A DNA stretch of 45,729 nt from contig JBJHBG010000027.1 of the NCBI GenBank assembly GCA_050485385.1, positions 1-45,729 on the forward strand, written 5' to 3'. Of the stretch, positions 7,906-15,016 are shown one piece after another. Numbering within the stretch: position 1 is the stretch's first letter; every line of letters starts with the position of its first letter. This DNA is from RECO01 sp050485385. GTDB taxonomy: Bacteria; Pseudomonadota; Alphaproteobacteria; Geminicoccales; Geminicoccaceae. The position numbers were made by a program, and so were the translations under genes. The notes below the pieces were generated by a model. It was not told the DNA's origin. It was given only the letters and a program-made list of their open reading frames with translations, and made no database searches.

Positions 7906-9288
7906 CTACTCCGCGGGCACGGTGGCGGCGGGCGAGGACGGGCGGTCCATCCGCATGCGGTCGACCGCGTCGGGGTCGCCCTTGGCGGCCTTGCGGGCGA
8001 GGTGGAAGACGACGGTCAGGTATGCCGCGAGCAGGAGCGCGTAGACGGCGAGATAGACGACCAGCGTGCCCGCCACCATCGGTGCGGCGACCGGGCCGAC
8101 CGCGTCGGCGGTCAGCAGCACGCCGTCGACCAGCCAGGGCTGGCGGCCGATCTCGGTCGTGTACCAGCCGGCGAGCGTCGCCACCCAGCCGGAGAAGGTC
8201 ATCGCCACCAGAACGCGCGCCAGCCACGGCTCGAGTTCGCCCCGACGGCGGAGCCGCCAAACCGCGACCCAGCTCACCGCCAGCATCAAGAGCCCCACTC
8301 CGACCATCACACGAAAGGCGAAAAAGACCGGGGCCACGGGTGGATGCAGCACCGTGCCGTCCTCGGCCACGAAGTCGTCGAGGCCCGGCACCTCGCCGGT
8401 CAGACTGTGGGTGAGGATGAGACTGGCACCGTGCGGGATGGCGATCTCGAAGCGGTTCTCCCGCGCCGCCTCGTCGGGAATGGCGAACAGGACGAGCGGC
8501 ACGCTCTCGCGCGTCTGCCAGTTGGCCTCCATCGCCGCGACCTTCTGCGGCTGGTGCTCGAGCGTGTTCAGGCCGTGCAGATCGCCCGCGACCATCTGCA
8601 AGGGGATCAGCATCGCGGCGAGACCGATGCCGGTCCGGAGCGCCAAGCGATTGCCGCCGCTGCGATCGCCTTGGAGCCAGCGATAGGCGCTGAGGCCAGC
8701 GACGAGGAAGGCTGCGGTCAGACCGCTCGCCAAGAGCATGTGGACGAGGCGGTAGGGCATCGACGGCGAGACGACGATGGCGAGCCAGTCGGTCGCGTGC
8801 ACCACGCCGTCCCTCAGCTCGTAGCCCTGCGGCGTGTGCATCCACGAATTGAGCACCAGGATCCAGAAGGCCGAAAGCGTGGTGCCGACCGCGACGAGGA
8901 CCGTGGCCGTCGTGTGCAGCCAGCCGGGCACGCGCCGGAAGCCGAACAGCATGATGCCGAGGAAGGCGGCCTCCAGGAAGAAGGCGGTCAGGATCTCGTA
9001 GGCGAGCAGCGGGCCGGCGACGTTGCCGACCTTCTCCATGAAGCCCGGCCAGTTGGTGCCGAACTGGAAGCTCATGGTGATGCCGGAGACGACGCCGAGC
9101 GCGAAGCTCAAGGCGAACATCTTCACCCAGAAGAAATAGGCGTCCATCCACGCCTGGTCGCCGCTGCGGGCAAAGCGCAGCTTGAAGTAGACCAGCACCC
9201 AGCCGAGCGCGATGGTGATCGTCGGGAAGAGGATATGGAAGGAGATGTTGGCCGCGAACTGGATGCGCGAGAGATCGAGGGCGTCCAT
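7906..9288 (-). CDS. cydA: Cytochrome bd-type ubiquinol oxidase subunit I
   Basis: Subunit I of a bd-type quinol oxidase, which carries the haems and the quinol site. It is 460 aa, clearly shorter than the E. coli protein, consistent with a short Q-loop as in cyanide-insensitive (CIO-type) enzymes. Visible features are His18 (SFHILFP), Glu98 and Glu106, His183 (RLVHMLLASG), Met328 (FRVMVG) and the GRQPW motif at 381-385. All expected haem-ligand positions therefore look intact. The ATG at 9288 is 2 nt after the stop of the gbsR-like gene, making gbsR-cydA-cydB one operon. Such oxidases support growth at low oxygen or with respiratory inhibitors. Confidence 0.96.
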   Translation of the reverse strand: MDALDLSRIQFAANISFHILFPTITIALGWVLVYFKLRFARSGDQAWMDAYFFWVKMFALSFALGVVSGITMSFQFGTNWPGFMEKVGNVAGPLLAYEILTAFFLEAAFLGIMLFGFRRVPGWLHTTATVLVAVGTTLSAFWILVLNSWMHTPQGYELRDGVVHATDWLAIVVSPSMPYRLVHMLLASGLTAAFLVAGLSAYRWLQGDRSGGNRLALRTGIGLAAMLIPLQMVAGDLHGLNTLEHQPQKVAAMEANWQTRESVPLVLFAIPDEAARENRFEIAIPHGASLILTHSLTGEVPGLDDFVAEDGTVLHPPVAPVFFAFRVMVGVGLLMLAVSWVAVWRLRRRGELEPWLARVLVAMTFSGWVATLAGWYTTEIGRQPWLVDGVLLTADAVGPVAAPMVAGTLVVYLAVYALLLAAYLTVVFHLARKAAKGDPDAVDRMRMDRPSSPAATVPAE

Positions 9289-9290
9289 CG

Positions 9291-9875
9291 CTAGGTCTCC
9301 TCGGCCGGAACGGCTCGGCGGCGACCGGCGAGCATGGCCAGACGATCCTTGACCTCGAGCACCGTCTGCACCTTCGCGCCGAGGGCGAGCAGTTGCGCCA
9401 GACGCTCGGTGTCGAGCCGCTTGACGTCGTCGTACCAGCCGGCGAGCAGCTCCATCAGGGCGACGGTCTCGGCGATGCGGGCGCGGGCATGAGCGTCTTC
9501 CGGCCCGGTTTCGGGCTCGAGCTGGAGGGCGCGCAGCTTGGAGAGCGTCGGGTCGACCTCCCGCTTCTTTCGTTCGTCGATCAGAATGCGCACGATCTCC
9601 CAAAGGTCGTCCGGCGTGGCGAAGTAGTCGCGGCGGTCCCCCGGCAGGTGCTTCAGCCGCACGAGGTTCCAGGCCTGCAGCTCCTTGAGGCCGGTCGAGA
9701 CGTTCGACCGGGCGAACCCCAGCCGCTCGACGATCTGCTCGGCGTTGAGCGGCTCGGCGGAGAGGAACAGCAGTGCGTAGATCTGTCCCACGGTGCGGTT
9801 GATGCCCCACCGGCTACCCATCTCGCCGAAGTGGAGCACGAACTCCTGCTGGAGCGGGCTGAGGTGCATCGTCAT
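9291..9875 (-). CDS. GbsR/MarR-type transcriptional regulator of the cyd operon
   Basis: A 194-aa winged-helix regulator of the GbsR branch of the MarR superfamily. The family-typical opening FVLHFGEMGSRWGINRTVGQ (residues 12-31) is followed by a helix-turn-helix region (NAEQIVERLGFARSNVSTGL) and a long helical C-terminal part that should dimerise. No cysteine or haem motif is apparent, so the signal is unknown. It is the first gene before cydA (2-nt gap) and very likely controls the oxidase and itself. The start is the ATG at 9875; an ATG two codons later is an alternative. Confidence 0.88.
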   Translation of the reverse strand: MTMHLSPLQQEFVLHFGEMGSRWGINRTVGQIYALLFLSAEPLNAEQIVERLGFARSNVSTGLKELQAWNLVRLKHLPGDRRDYFATPDDLWEIVRILIDERKKREVDPTLSKLRALQLEPETGPEDAHARARIAETVALMELLAGWYDDVKRLDTERLAQLLALGAKVQTVLEVKDRLAMLAGRRRAVPAEET

Positions 9876-9881
9876 TCCGCT

Positions 9882-9901
9882 ATTTCGGTCATTTCAGAAA
9901 T
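9882..9901. promoter_or_regulatory. Repeated ATTTC/GAAAT half-sites upstream of gbsR-cydAB
   Basis: ATTTC at 9882-9886 and 9891-9895 and GAAAT at 9897-9901 lie just before the gbsR ATG. The last two form a perfect 11-bp palindrome, ATTTCAGAAAT (9891-9901). This is the AT-richest stretch nearby and the natural place for an autoregulatory operator. A clear -10/-35 pair could not be assigned with confidence. Confidence 0.4.
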
Positions 9902-9906
9902 GCAAG

Positions 9907-10452
9907 TTAGGCGCTGCGGGCCGGCCCGTCAGCCCCTCGACACCGCGCCCCGTCGTCGCGGGCGCAAGGAAGGTCGGCGGCATGGCGACGCAAGTACCAC
10001 CGCACCGGCAGGTCGAGGTCGGCGCGCGACGCGGCGCCGACCCGCAAGGCGCCGGCCCAGATCAACTCTCGGTTGTCGACCCGCACGTCGGGTAAGCGCT
10101 CCACGCGCCACTCGAACAGATGGTTGCGCGCGTTCGATCCGCCGAAGTCCCGCCGCACGACGCCCAAGGAACGCAGCGCTCCAGGCGGTACGTCGACGCC
10201 GATCTCCTCCCTCAGCTCGCGATGGGCGCAGGCCTCCGGCGTCTCGCCGCGATCGATGCCACCGCCCGGAAAGTCCAGACGCCGGCGGTAGGAGTGACGG
10301 ACGACCAGCACGGCGTCGTCCGAGCGGATGGCGACGACGACCCCGCCGCGACCGATGCCCGACCACCGCAGCAGCGTCCGCCGCGGCCCGAATGCCAGGC
10401 GGAAGATCAGCCGCCAAGCGGCATCGACGAGGCGCTGCACGCCTCTCGTCAC
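9907..10452 (-). CDS. Nudix hydrolase
   Basis: A 181-aa Nudix-fold pyrophosphohydrolase. The complete Nudix box G-x5-E-x7-REUxEExGU is present at residues 64-86 (GGIDRGETPEACAHRELREE then IGV), so metal binding and catalysis should be intact. An N-terminal extension of about 35 residues (RLIFRLAFGPRRTLLRWSG) is found in a subgroup of bacterial Nudix proteins and may form a short amphipathic helix. The substrate, some nucleoside diphosphate linked to another moiety, is unknown. It starts with GTG at 10452. It lies 31 bp upstream of the gbsR gene in the same direction. Confidence 0.88.
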   Translation of the reverse strand: MTRGVQRLVDAAWRLIFRLAFGPRRTLLRWSGIGRGGVVVAIRSDDAVLVVRHSYRRRLDFPGGGIDRGETPEACAHRELREEIGVDVPPGALRSLGVVRRDFGGSNARNHLFEWRVERLPDVRVDNRELIWAGALRVGAASRADLDLPVRWYLRRHAADLPCARDDGARCRGADGPARSA

Positions 10453-10520
10453 CCGGCTGGCACGACGCGGATCCGGCGGGCCGAAAGCCCCCGCTTCGTC
10501 CGCCTTGCATCGTCACGCAC

Positions 10521-11072
10521 CTATCGGTCGACCCTCGTGTAGCGGCTGCCGTCGAGGCTGACGCCGGCAAGCAACCCCTGCTGACCGAAGACGAAGGCAA
10601 CGATCGGGGTTTCCTCCGGCGTGATCGACACCCGGTCCTGGGCGCCGACGTTGATCATGGTGACGCGCGCCGAAGCGCCCACTTCCCAATCGGAGCCGCC
10701 GGCCGCCCGGAACTCGGCGAGGGCCGCGTCGGTCATGAACAGAATCGCGTGGCGCGAGCGCTCGACGCCGGCGAGCAGCCCCATCGAGGCCCCGGCGATG
10801 GTGTAGTAGTCGACGGTCTGGCCGCCGACCCTGAGCGCCCCCTCCCCCATGGTGGCGCCGACGATGAAGCCGCCGCGGAAGACCTGCGGCATGACCAGCA
10901 CGCCGCGGGCCTGATCCAACGCGTCGCCGGCGCCCGGCACCGTCGCGCGCAGTTCCGACAAGGCGGCGTCCACGCGCGCATCGATCGCGCGGGCCCGCTC
11001 GCTCGCAAGGGCCGGGCTCACGGCGACCAGCCCGACCGCCACCAGAACCACGAGCCGCGTCATCAGTCCCAT
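10521..11072 (-). CDS. Secreted SYLF/YSC84-domain lipid-binding protein
   Basis: A 183-aa exported protein. Residues 1-20 from the chosen ATG are a signal peptide (MGLMTRLVVLVAVGLVAVSP, cleavage near ALA-SE). The rest is a SYLF (YSC84) domain: ARGVLVMPQVFRGGFIVGAT, then GEGALRVGG, DYYTIAGASMGLLAGVERSR and SDWEVGASARVT. SYLF domains bind phosphoinositides or other lipids in eukaryotes; the bacterial role, probably envelope-related, is not settled. GGGAGAG sits 4-5 nt before the ATG at 11072, which decides the start; the ATG at 11063 is an alternative. The gene follows ogt at 29 bp. Confidence 0.88.
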   Translation of the reverse strand: MGLMTRLVVLVAVGLVAVSPALASERARAIDARVDAALSELRATVPGAGDALDQARGVLVMPQVFRGGFIVGATMGEGALRVGGQTVDYYTIAGASMGLLAGVERSRHAILFMTDAALAEFRAAGGSDWEVGASARVTMINVGAQDRVSITPEETPIVAFVFGQQGLLAGVSLDGSRYTRVDR

Positions 11073-11101
11073 GCCACTCTCCCGTTCGCAGGCAAGCCGT
11101 C

Positions 11102-11617
11102 CTATACCGCCGCGTTCTCGTGCGCGAGCAACCAACGCTTACGGTCGAGGCCGCCGGCGTAGCCGGTCAGGCGGCCGTTGGCGCCGACGATCCGATGGCA
11201 GGGGACGACGATGGAGATCGGGTTCGCGCCGACCGCGGCGCCGACCGCCCGACTGGCGCCGGGGCGCTGCACCTGCTTGGCGAGCGCGCCGTAGGTCGAG
11301 GTTTCGCCCGCGGGCACGGTCCGCAACAGGCGCCAGACGTCCCGCTGGAAGACGCTGCCGCCGGTTTGGCAAGGCACGTCCCGCAACGCACCCACCTCAC
11401 CCGCGAAATAGGACTCCAGCGCGCGACCGAGCGGCAACGGCAGGGCAGCGGACGCGAGCACGCGGGCGGGAAAGCGCCTCGCGAAGAGCCGTTCGATGCG
11501 CGCCGCATTGTCGGCAAAGTCGAGATGGAGGAGGGTCGGACCGGCAAAGGCCAACCAGAGCGGACCGAGCGGCGACGGCACTTCGGCGTGACCCAAATCC
11601 GCGAGCCTGCCGTCCAC
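11102..11617 (-). CDS. ogt: Methylated-DNA--protein-cysteine methyltransferase
   Basis: A suicide alkyltransferase that repairs O6-alkylguanine in DNA, 171 aa, the usual length for Ogt. The acceptor motif is VVPCHRIVGANGRLTGYAGG with Cys140. The DNA-binding region upstream, FQRDVWRLLRTVPAGETSTY, carries the family FQ..VW..L..IP.GET.TY pattern. An N-terminal Ada-like domain fold precedes it. The start is GTG at 11617, 10 bp after the rho stop, so it may be read through from rho. In other alphaproteobacteria mnmE often occupies this place next to rho, so this gene may mark a local rearrangement (inference). Confidence 0.94.
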   Translation of the reverse strand: MDGRLADLGHAEVPSPLGPLWLAFAGPTLLHLDFADNAARIERLFARRFPARVLASAALPLPLGRALESYFAGEVGALRDVPCQTGGSVFQRDVWRLLRTVPAGETSTYGALAKQVQRPGASRAVGAAVGANPISIVVPCHRIVGANGRLTGYAGGLDRKRWLLAHENAAV

Positions 11618-11627
11618 CGCGACCGTC

Positions 11628-12962
11628 CTAGCTGTTCATGGTGTCCCAGAAATCGGCGTTGTTCTTGGCGTACTTCATCTTGTCGAGCAAAAAGTCCATC
11701 GAGTCCTGCACGCCCATCGGACTGAGGATGCGACGCAGCACCCACATCCGCGACAGGGTCGCCCGGTCGACGAGGAGTTCCTCGCGGCGGGTGCCCGACT
11801 TGTTGACGTCGATGGAAGGGTAGGTCCGTTTGTCGGCGAGACGGCGGTCGAGGACGATCTCGGCATTGCCGGTGCCCTTGAACTCCTCGAAGATCACCTC
11901 GTCCATGCGCGAGCCGGTGTCGATCAGGGCGGTGGCGACGATCGTCAAGGAGCCGCCATGCTCGATGTTGCGGGCGGCACCGAAGAAGCGCTTGGGGCGT
12001 TGCAGGGCGTTGGCGTCGACACCGCCGGTCAGCACCTTGCCCGAGCTCGGTACGACCGTGTTGTAGGCGCGGGCGAGCCGGGTGATGGAATCGAGCAGGA
12101 TCACCACGTCCTTGCCCGATTCGACCAGGCGCTTCGACTTCTCGATCACCATCTCCGCGACCTGCACGTGGCGCGGTGCCGGCTCGTCGAAGGTCGAGGA
12201 CACGACCTCGCCCTTCACCGTACGCTGCATGTCGGTCACCTCCTCGGGCCGCTCGTCGATGAGCAGGACGATGAGGTAGACCTCGGGATGGTTGGCGGTG
12301 ATGGCGTGCGCGATTTGCTGCATCATCACCGTCTTGCCGGTGCGCGGCTGGGCCACGATGAGCGCCCGCTGACCCTTGCCGAGCGGGGCGACCAGCTCGA
12401 TCACGCGGGTCGAGAAGTCCTTCTGGCCCTCGACCTCCAGGTTGAGCTTCTCGGTCGGGTAGTACGGCGTGAGGTTGTCGAAGTGCACACGATGGCGCGC
12501 TTCCTCCGGCCGCTCGAAATTGATGCTGTCGACCTTCAACAGCGCAAAATAACGCTCGCCTTCCTTCGGTGCCCTGACCTGGCCCTCGACCACGTCGCCG
12601 GTACGCAGGCCGAAGCGGCGGATCTGGCTCGGCGAAACGTAGATGTCGTCGGGGCCGGCGACGTAGTTCACGTCGGGTGTCCGCAAGAAGCCGAAGCCGT
12701 CCTGGAGGATCTCCAAAACGCCGTCGCCATGGATCGGCACGCCCGTCTGCGCGAGCTGCTTCAACGTGACGAAAATCAGATCGGACTTCTTGAGCGTGCT
12801 GGCGTTCTCGATGCCGATTTCTTCGGCGTAGCGCAGCAACTCGGCCGCCGGGCGGCGCTTCAGCTCGGTGAGGTTGATCGAGCCCGGCATGTCAGCCGGT
12901 GGCTGCGGCAGCGACTCGCCACCTTCCAGCTCGTTCTCGATGTCGAACAGCTCGTCGGGCAT
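11628..12962 (-). CDS. rho: Transcription termination factor Rho
   Basis: The hexameric RNA helicase that ends transcription at Rho-dependent sites, 444 aa. An acidic N-terminal extension of about 28 residues precedes the Rho N-terminal domain (INLTELKRRPAAELLRYAEE). The cold-shock-like RNA-binding fold contains the RNP1-like LQDGFGFLR at 86-94. The ATPase core has the P-loop AQPRTGKT (204-211), Walker B in VVILLDSITRLARAYN and the Q-loop SGKVLTGGVDANALQRPKRF. The C-terminal end is intact. It lies after hemE and hemJ on the same strand with a 153-bp leader, which carries a good promoter. In a GC-rich genome with few T-runs, many of the hairpins in this window may need Rho. Confidence 0.98.
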   Translation of the reverse strand: MPDELFDIENELEGGESLPQPPADMPGSINLTELKRRPAAELLRYAEEIGIENASTLKKSDLIFVTLKQLAQTGVPIHGDGVLEILQDGFGFLRTPDVNYVAGPDDIYVSPSQIRRFGLRTGDVVEGQVRAPKEGERYFALLKVDSINFERPEEARHRVHFDNLTPYYPTEKLNLEVEGQKDFSTRVIELVAPLGKGQRALIVAQPRTGKTVMMQQIAHAITANHPEVYLIVLLIDERPEEVTDMQRTVKGEVVSSTFDEPAPRHVQVAEMVIEKSKRLVESGKDVVILLDSITRLARAYNTVVPSSGKVLTGGVDANALQRPKRFFGAARNIEHGGSLTIVATALIDTGSRMDEVIFEEFKGTGNAEIVLDRRLADKRTYPSIDVNKSGTRREELLVDRATLSRMWVLRRILSPMGVQDSMDFLLDKMKYAKNNADFWDTMNS

Positions 12963-13021
12963 GGAATCGCTCGGTCGCTCGGACCGGGGGCGAGACCGCC
13001 GTCTGCGGGTCGTCGGTTGCG

Positions 13022-13093
13022 TTGACAGGGGAGGAACTTCTCGAATGAAGAAGGACGTCCAGCGCGTTTACGAGAAAGCCCAGCCCCTGTCAA
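13022..13093. repeat. Ten-base inverted repeat in the rho leader
   Basis: TTGACAGGGG (13022-13031) is repeated inverted as CCCCTGTCAA (13084-13093) with 52 bp between. Each arm contains a perfect -35-type TTGACA, and the two point at each other. The right arm is the -35 box of the proposed rho promoter, so a transcript from that promoter would not contain both arms. The symmetry therefore acts, if at all, at the DNA level or in read-through RNA from hemJ. Confidence 0.5.
13065..13093 (-). promoter_or_regulatory. Sigma-70-type promoter for rho
   Basis: On the minus strand TTGACA (13093-13088, a perfect -35) is followed after 17 bp by TAAACG (13070-13065), a weak -10. It points to rho about 100 bp downstream and lies just past the hemJ stop, giving a rather long leader in which rho autoregulation could act. 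Confidence 0.55.
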
Positions 13094-13115
13094 ACCTTCG
13101 TCACGCGTCATGCGC

Positions 13116-13553
13116 CTAGAACGGGCGGAACACCGCCAAGAGGACGATGACGACGAACAGCACGGTCGGCACCTCGTTGAGCACGCGGTAGGCGACCTCC
13201 GAGCGCGGCCGCTCGTCGCGCGCGAACTTCTTCAGATCGGCCGCCATCAACCCGTGAAAGGCGCCCATCGCCAGCAGCAGGGTGAGCTTGGTGTGGAACC
13301 AGCCGCCAGGCGCCCAGCCGACGCCGGTCTGGGTCAACACGATACCGGCGAGGAAGGTGATCACCATGGCCGGCGTGGTGATCGCCTTGAGCAGCCGCCG
13401 CTCCATCAACTTGAACTTCTCGGACGCTTCGCTGCCGACGGCCACCTGGGAGTGGTAGACGTAGAGCCGCGGCAAATACCAAAGGCCCGCCATCCAAGCG
13501 GCGAAGGCCATGAAATGGATCGCTTTCGACCAGGCCCAAAGGTCGGTCAGCAT
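13116..13553 (-). CDS. hemJ: Protoporphyrinogen oxidase HemJ
   Basis: A 145-aa membrane protein of the HemJ family (formerly UPF0093), which oxidises protoporphyrinogen IX to protoporphyrin IX in bacteria without HemG or HemY. Four hydrophobic segments are visible. The conserved N-terminal histidine region is AIHFMAFAAWMAGLWYLPRL, followed by the VYH motif and, later, TPAMVITFLAGIVL and WFHTKLTLLL. Its ATG at 13553 overlaps the hemE stop by 7 nt, so the two haem genes are translationally coupled. The start is well fixed by the typical short N-terminus. Confidence 0.95.
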   Translation of the reverse strand: MLTDLWAWSKAIHFMAFAAWMAGLWYLPRLYVYHSQVAVGSEASEKFKLMERRLLKAITTPAMVITFLAGIVLTQTGVGWAPGGWFHTKLTLLLAMGAFHGLMAADLKKFARDERPRSEVAYRVLNEVPTVLFVVIVLLAVFRPF

Positions 13554-14581
13554 GTATCGGCTCCCTTCAAACGGCGCAACAGGCGGGTGACGTGGTCGGG
13601 CTCGGTCCATTGCAGGACGCCGTGGCCCAGGTTGAAGACGTGGGCGCGCTCGGCCATCGCCGCCCGAATGCGGTCGGTGGCCCGATCGAGCGCGTCGCCG
13701 CCGACCATGAGCGCGACCGGATCGAGATTGCCCTGCAAGGTCACACGAGGGTCGATCGCGGCGGCCGCCCAGTCCATGTCGACGCTGGTATCCAAGGCGA
13801 GGCCCTGCATCGGCACGCTCGACGCGAACGTCACGTAGTTGGCGCCGACACCGCGCGGAAAGGCGATCACCGGCACCGTCGGATGCGCCGCTCGGACGGC
13901 CCGGACGATGCGCTCCAGCGGGCCGCGGCACCAGCGCTCGAAGCCGTCGGGCGCGAGGACACCCGCCCAACTGTCGAACAGCTTCACCACCTCGGCCCCC
14001 GCCTCGATCTGCCGGCCGAGATAGGCGGCGATGGCGGCTTCGAGCCGCTCGATCAGCAAGCGGAAGGCGTCCGGCTGGCTGGCGGCGAAGGCGCGGGTCT
14101 TCATGAACTCCTTCGAGCCCTGACCGTCGATCATGTAGCAGGCGAGCGTCCAGGGGGCGCCGGAGAAGCCGATCAGCGTGACCGCGTCGGGCAGTCCCGC
14201 GCGCACCCGCTCCACCGTCTCGTAAACCGGCGCCAACGGTTCGTGGATCGTCGTGGGATCGAGGGCTTCGATCTCGGCCGCGTCCTCGATCGGCGCCAGC
14301 TTCGGCCCCTCGTTCTCGACGAACCAGAGCCGGCGGCCGAGGGCTTGGGGCACCACCAGGATGTCGGAGAACAGAATGGCCGCATCCAAGGGGTAGCGGC
14401 GGATCGGCTGCAAGGTGACCTCGGCCGCGAGGTCGGGCCGGTAGCACAAATCGAGGAAGCTGCCCGCCTCCGCTCGCGTTGCCCGGTACTCGGGGAGATA
14501 GCGGCCGGCTTGGCGCATCAGCCATACCGGAGGCGTCGGCTGCCGCTTGCCTTCGAGGGCGAGGAGCAGAGGCTTGGTCAT
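13547..14581 (-). CDS. hemE: Uroporphyrinogen III decarboxylase
   Basis: Converts uroporphyrinogen III to coproporphyrinogen III in haem synthesis; 344 aa, normal length. The active-site RQAGRYLPEYR is at residues 23-33, followed by the FSDILVVPQALG segment with the essential Asp, GFSGAPWTLACYMIDG, and the C-terminal GNLDP and HGVLQWTEPDHV motifs. The ATG at 14581 has GGAAGGA 6-7 nt upstream and is chosen over the GTG at 14599. It begins the hemE-hemJ operon. In Caulobacter the origin of replication lies directly upstream of hemE, and the gene-free gap here is in the same place. Confidence 0.97.
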   Translation of the reverse strand: MTKPLLLALEGKRQPTPPVWLMRQAGRYLPEYRATRAEAGSFLDLCYRPDLAAEVTLQPIRRYPLDAAILFSDILVVPQALGRRLWFVENEGPKLAPIEDAAEIEALDPTTIHEPLAPVYETVERVRAGLPDAVTLIGFSGAPWTLACYMIDGQGSKEFMKTRAFAASQPDAFRLLIERLEAAIAAYLGRQIEAGAEVVKLFDSWAGVLAPDGFERWCRGPLERIVRAVRAAHPTVPVIAFPRGVGANYVTFASSVPMQGLALDTSVDMDWAAAAIDPRVTLQGNLDPVALMVGGDALDRATDRIRAAMAERAHVFNLGHGVLQWTEPDHVTRLLRRLKGADTC

Positions 14582-15016
14582 CGGCGATCCTTCCGGCACG
14601 CGTCGGCGCGCGAACCATCCACGCCGCGCCGTTCCTTACCCTTAAATAAAGAAAGGAAAAATGGAGAGAGGGGTAGGTAGTTGGTACGACCGGATGCGGG
14701 GATCAAAGGTTCTCCACCGGATCGTCGACCGGCGGACGAACCGGCGCACGACTCCGCGTTGCCGGGGACAGGATTGGGTACGGATGCATGAATGCCGCCG
14801 CAACCGAGCCTTCGCGCCGGCGCTGAAACCTGCGCAAGCCGGGGATGAATCGAACACCCGCTGGTGGACAACCGCGCTCGTTCGTTGGGGAAGGATCGGT
14901 CGTTCACAGGTGTGCGGCCGTGTGCGAAAACACTCCGCCATCCCCAAGGCCCCGAGCGTGTCCGGCCGTCCTCGCGGTCGTCCACAAGTTCGGGCCACGG
15001 AGCGACCGACTTGTCC
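14582..15016. other. Candidate chromosomal origin of replication (oriC) between hemE and ppsR
   Basis: A 435-bp gap without a convincing gene separates divergent hemE (minus) and ppsR (plus). It contains one strikingly AT-rich purine tract at about 14640-14662, around TTAAATAAAGAAAGGAAAAA. Three 7-of-9 matches to the DnaA box TTATCCACA are visible: TTCTCCACC (14710-14718), GGTGGACAA on the opposite strand (14863-14871) and TCGTCCACA (14978-14986). No perfect box was found. The order rho-hemJ-hemE-origin-ppsR is that of several alphaproteobacteria, and both flanking genes are read away from the gap. It must also contain the hemE and ppsR promoters. Box matches are weak, so synteny is the main argument. 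Confidence 0.45.

Noticed and set aside
13022..13050. A functional plus-strand promoter opposing rho
   Set aside because: The -35 TTGACA is perfect, but the hexamers 17-18 bp downstream (ATGAAG, TGAAGA) are poor -10 boxes. It is kept only as part of the repeat finding.
14864..15016. Longer ppsR starting with GTG at 14864
   Set aside because: The extra 51 residues are not conserved-looking, and the typical N-terminus begins at 15017.
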